Source of the DNA: Armatimonadota bacterium
GTDB lineage: Bacteria; Armatimonadota; Fimbriimonadia; Fimbriimonadales; ATM1
Reading direction: 5' to 3'
Assembly (NCBI GenBank): GCA_013816225.1
Contig: JACDEQ010000159.1
Location: forward strand, 1 to 5,483
Length of the DNA: 5,483 nucleotides
Positions within the stretch are counted from its first letter, which is position 1. The number at the start of each line of letters is the position of its first letter. Position numbers and translations under genes: made by a program. Below the pieces are notes generated by a model that did not search any database, was not told where the DNA came from, and worked only from the letters and a program-made list of their open reading frames with translations. Shown one piece after another: positions 3,386 to 5,483 of the stretch.

Positions 3386-5483
3386 GATGTATAAACGGAT
3401 AACGGAGCCTTGGAGGAGCTATCATTCTCGGCAAGTCGAAGCTCCAGCAATGATACGAGGAACGCCAGCGAGGACTCTGCTCCTTGGTTCTCGTTAAGCC
3501 GCCCGTCGTGAAGGCCATCGCGGCATCCGCCGGTCGTGGGGTCGTAAAGCGACGCCTGTAAACGGTTTTGTCCGAGGAACCAATTGAACGCCCGCCTCGC
3601 CTCTTTCGTCCACTTCGGATCGCCCGTCACCCGCAAAGCATCCAGGCACGCGGACACCACCCCCATTGCCTCTACCGGCTGCTGATCGAATTCGGCCATT
3701 TGTTTTCCTCGAACGTAGAATCCATTGCTACCGACGGGTGAAAAGTACCCCTCCTCGGTCTGCTGGATGGCCGTTAACCAGTCGAGGGACGCGAGGCCGG
3801 CCGTGACCATATCTGCGCGCGACATCCATTGCCCCGAAACCAGGAGCGCTTGCGAGAGCCGTGAGTTTGAGTACGTCACACGGTCTTCGAACCAGGGCCA
3901 CTCATCGGTCGCGTAGCCGCAGTACAAACTGAACAGCTTTTCGGCAAGCTCGAGGCGCACTTCCTGCACTCGACTCTCGCCCATGTACGCCCGCATGTAT
4001 TCGTCGATGCCGAGGAGGGAAAATGCCCAGGCCCTTGGGCTGGAGAACCCGCTTACGACCGGCAACGCCTCGTCGAAGAGTCGCTTTGCGAGGCCTTGGG
4101 CGCTTGGATCATAAGAGCGTCCGACGACCGTCCCCAGCGCATAAAGTGATCTCCCGTGGCTGTCTTCGGATCCGGCCTCTTCCAGCCATCGGCGGTCGTA
4201 GGAGAGAAAGTTCATGAACCTGCCATTCGTCTTATTCAACGCATGGTTGAGAAACGCGAGATATCGCGCCATCAGGCCTTTGAGGTCGCTCGATTCGTAG
4301 CCGTCTTCCTCCAAGTAAGCCATCAGCATCAGAGCCCGCGCGTTATCGTCGACGCAATAACCTTCGTCGTAGTTAGGTACCGCGAAGGTCGCATGCTGGA
4401 AAATGCCGGTCGAGTCGGTCATCAACCTGATGTGGTTAAGGGTGACGTCGGGTAGCTCCGCCGGCCGGCCGGCGAGCATCTTTGTGTGGAACTTGCCGCG
4501 TCTCTTCGCGGCGTCGCTGGCCGCCCTCTCAAAGCTAGCCAGGTACTGCCGAGCCACGGATGGCCATACCATCTGCCGCCCGAAGTCCGCCGCCCTGGTC
4601 CGAATGGCTTTTCGCTCTTTGTCATTGCCGAGCAACCGGATCACCGCGTCTGCGAGGGCGTCCGAGTCTCGCCAAGGGACCAGCACCCCTCGTCCGTCGG
4701 CCAACAATTCCTCAGCGTACCAGTACGGAGTAGAAATGACCGCCTTGCCCGAACCGACCGCGTATGCCAGGGTTCCAGAGGTGATCTGCTCCGGCTTGAG
4801 ATACGGTGTGATGTAAATATCCGCAGCCCCAAGGAACTCGCTCAACTCGTCGTCGCCCACGAATCGGTTGTGGAACACAACATTGCCCTCGACTCCCTTA
4901 GCATGCGCCAACCGCTCAAGGCTCAACCTGTACGTCTCACCAACCTGTGCGCGGATGTTCGGATGCGTGGCGCCAACCACTGTATAAACGACATTCGGAT
5001 GCCTTTCCAGAATCTTCGGCAGCGCCTGGATCACGTATTCGATACCCTTATCGGGCCCGAGTAGGCCGAATGTAAGGAGCACCGAGTCGCCGGCTACGCC
5101 GAGGCGCTCTTTGTAGCGCGTGGTCGATTCGAAGCGCACATCCGGGATGCCATGATGGATCAAGTCGATCTTGTCTGCGGAAACGCCGTGGACCTCTTGC
5201 ATGAAGCCCGCACCTTTCTCGCTCATCACCACGATCCGCTCGGAAAGCTGGACAACCTCATCCATGACCTGCTTTTGAAGCTCGCTGGGCTCACGAAGGA
5301 TCGTGTGGAGAGTGGTAACTATGGGCATGCGAAGCTCTCGCATCAGCGACAAGATGTGGGAACCCACTCTGCCGCCGTAGATACCGTATTCGTGCTGCAA
5401 GCACACGATGTCTACGTCGCTAATATTCAAGAAGTCGGCAGCACCCCGATATCCAGACAGCTCGTTCTCTCCTATTTCGAAGC
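3382..5483 (-). CDS. GT4 glycosyltransferase fused to a helical glycosidase-like domain (5' partial)
   Basis: The frame is open from the right edge of the window (first whole codon at 5479-5481) to TGA at 3382-3384, 699 residues visible. A TTG at 5428-5430 is internal: 17 in-frame codons upstream continue the domain (ending YRGAADF), so the true start is outside. Numbering from the first visible residue, 1 to about 320 is a GT-B fold GT4 transferase lacking the first part of its N-terminal Rossmann domain: LQHEYGIYGG (28-37), FGLLGPDKG (138-146), and PEQITSGTLAY (230-240) leading to the STPYWYAEE segment, the acidic donor-sugar site region. About 345-690 is a second, helix-rich domain with NYDEGYCVDDNARAL (369-383) and SHGRSLYALG, reminiscent of (alpha/alpha)-barrel glycosidases or epimerases. 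No signal peptide or membrane segment is visible. The 4-bp overlap with the GH130 gene implies joint action. A sugar-nucleotide mannosyltransferase role is inferred from that pairing; the helical domain's activity is unknown. Confidence 0.88.
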   Translation of the reverse strand, partial: FEIGENELSGYRGAADFLNISDVDIVCLQHEYGIYGGRVGSHILSLMRELRMPIVTTLHTILREPSELQKQVMDEVVQLSERIVVMSEKGAGFMQEVHGVSADKIDLIHHGIPDVRFESTTRYKERLGVAGDSVLLTFGLLGPDKGIEYVIQALPKILERHPNVVYTVVGATHPNIRAQVGETYRLSLERLAHAKGVEGNVVFHNRFVGDDELSEFLGAADIYITPYLKPEQITSGTLAYAVGSGKAVISTPYWYAEELLADGRGVLVPWRDSDALADAVIRLLGNDKERKAIRTRAADFGRQMVWPSVARQYLASFERAASDAAKRRGKFHTKMLAGRPAELPDVTLNHIRLMTDSTGIFQHATFAVPNYDEGYCVDDNARALMLMAYLEEDGYESSDLKGLMARYLAFLNHALNKTNGRFMNFLSYDRRWLEEAGSEDSHGRSLYALGTVVGRSYDPSAQGLAKRLFDEALPVVSGFSSPRAWAFSLLGIDEYMRAYMGESRVQEVRLELAEKLFSLYCGYATDEWPWFEDRVTYSNSRLSQALLVSGQWMSRADMVTAGLASLDWLTAIQQTEEGYFSPVGSNGFYVRGKQMAEFDQQPVEAMGVVSACLDALRVTGDPKWTKEARRAFNWFLGQNRLQASLYDPTTGGCRDGLHDGRLNENQGAESSLAFLVSLLELRLAENDSSSKAPLSVYTS

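Noticed and set aside
4553..4561. CCACGGATG inside the glycosyltransferase gene as another repeat copy
   Set aside because: Only 9 bases match and they encode a normal part of the GT4 domain, so chance is the simpler explanation.
5428..5430. TTG as the start codon of the glycosyltransferase
   Set aside because: The frame stays open for 17 codons to the window edge and those codons continue the GT4 domain. The missing N-terminal Rossmann region also shows that the real start is outside.

Overview
The window looks like bacterial chromosome of moderately high GC. It holds two convergent gene blocks separated by about 700 bp of repeat-rich, apparently non-coding DNA. The host cannot be named with confidence. 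Two TATAAT-like boxes sit 5 to 6 bp upstream of ATG codons, suggesting leaderless mRNAs. With the gene content this would fit a lineage such as Armatimonadota or Deinococcota, but that is a low-confidence inference.

Left, plus strand (1-286): a complete small DUF4242 (SCO4226-like, nickel-binding ferredoxin-fold) protein, with a perfect TATAAT ending 6 bp before its ATG. Middle (287-984): the remains of a SnoaL-like (NTF2-fold) gene that keeps only its N-terminal ~40 residues, a possible promoter plus Tat-signal remnant of a second lost gene, and a family of short repeats (core CCACGGAYGAGCG). Four of the repeats form two hairpin units of similar design in opposite orientation.

Right, minus strand (985-5483): a compact operon read right to left. 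First is a GT4 glycosyltransferase fused to a C-terminal helical domain that resembles (alpha/alpha)-barrel glycosidases; its 5' end lies outside the window. Next is a GH130 mannoside phosphorylase/hydrolase-family protein whose GTG start overlaps the GT4 stop by 4 bp. Last is a secreted class-C beta-lactamase-fold serine hydrolase starting 19 bp after (or overlapping) the GH130 stop. The first two genes are evidently co-translated and probably act on one intracellular mannose-type glycan or oligosaccharide. The serine hydrolase would be exported and may only share the transcript.

The most unusual material is the hairpin-repeat cluster with gene debris between the convergent genes, and the uncharacterised GT4-helical fusion coupled to GH130. 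No CRISPR array, complete mobile element, tRNA or rRNA is visible.
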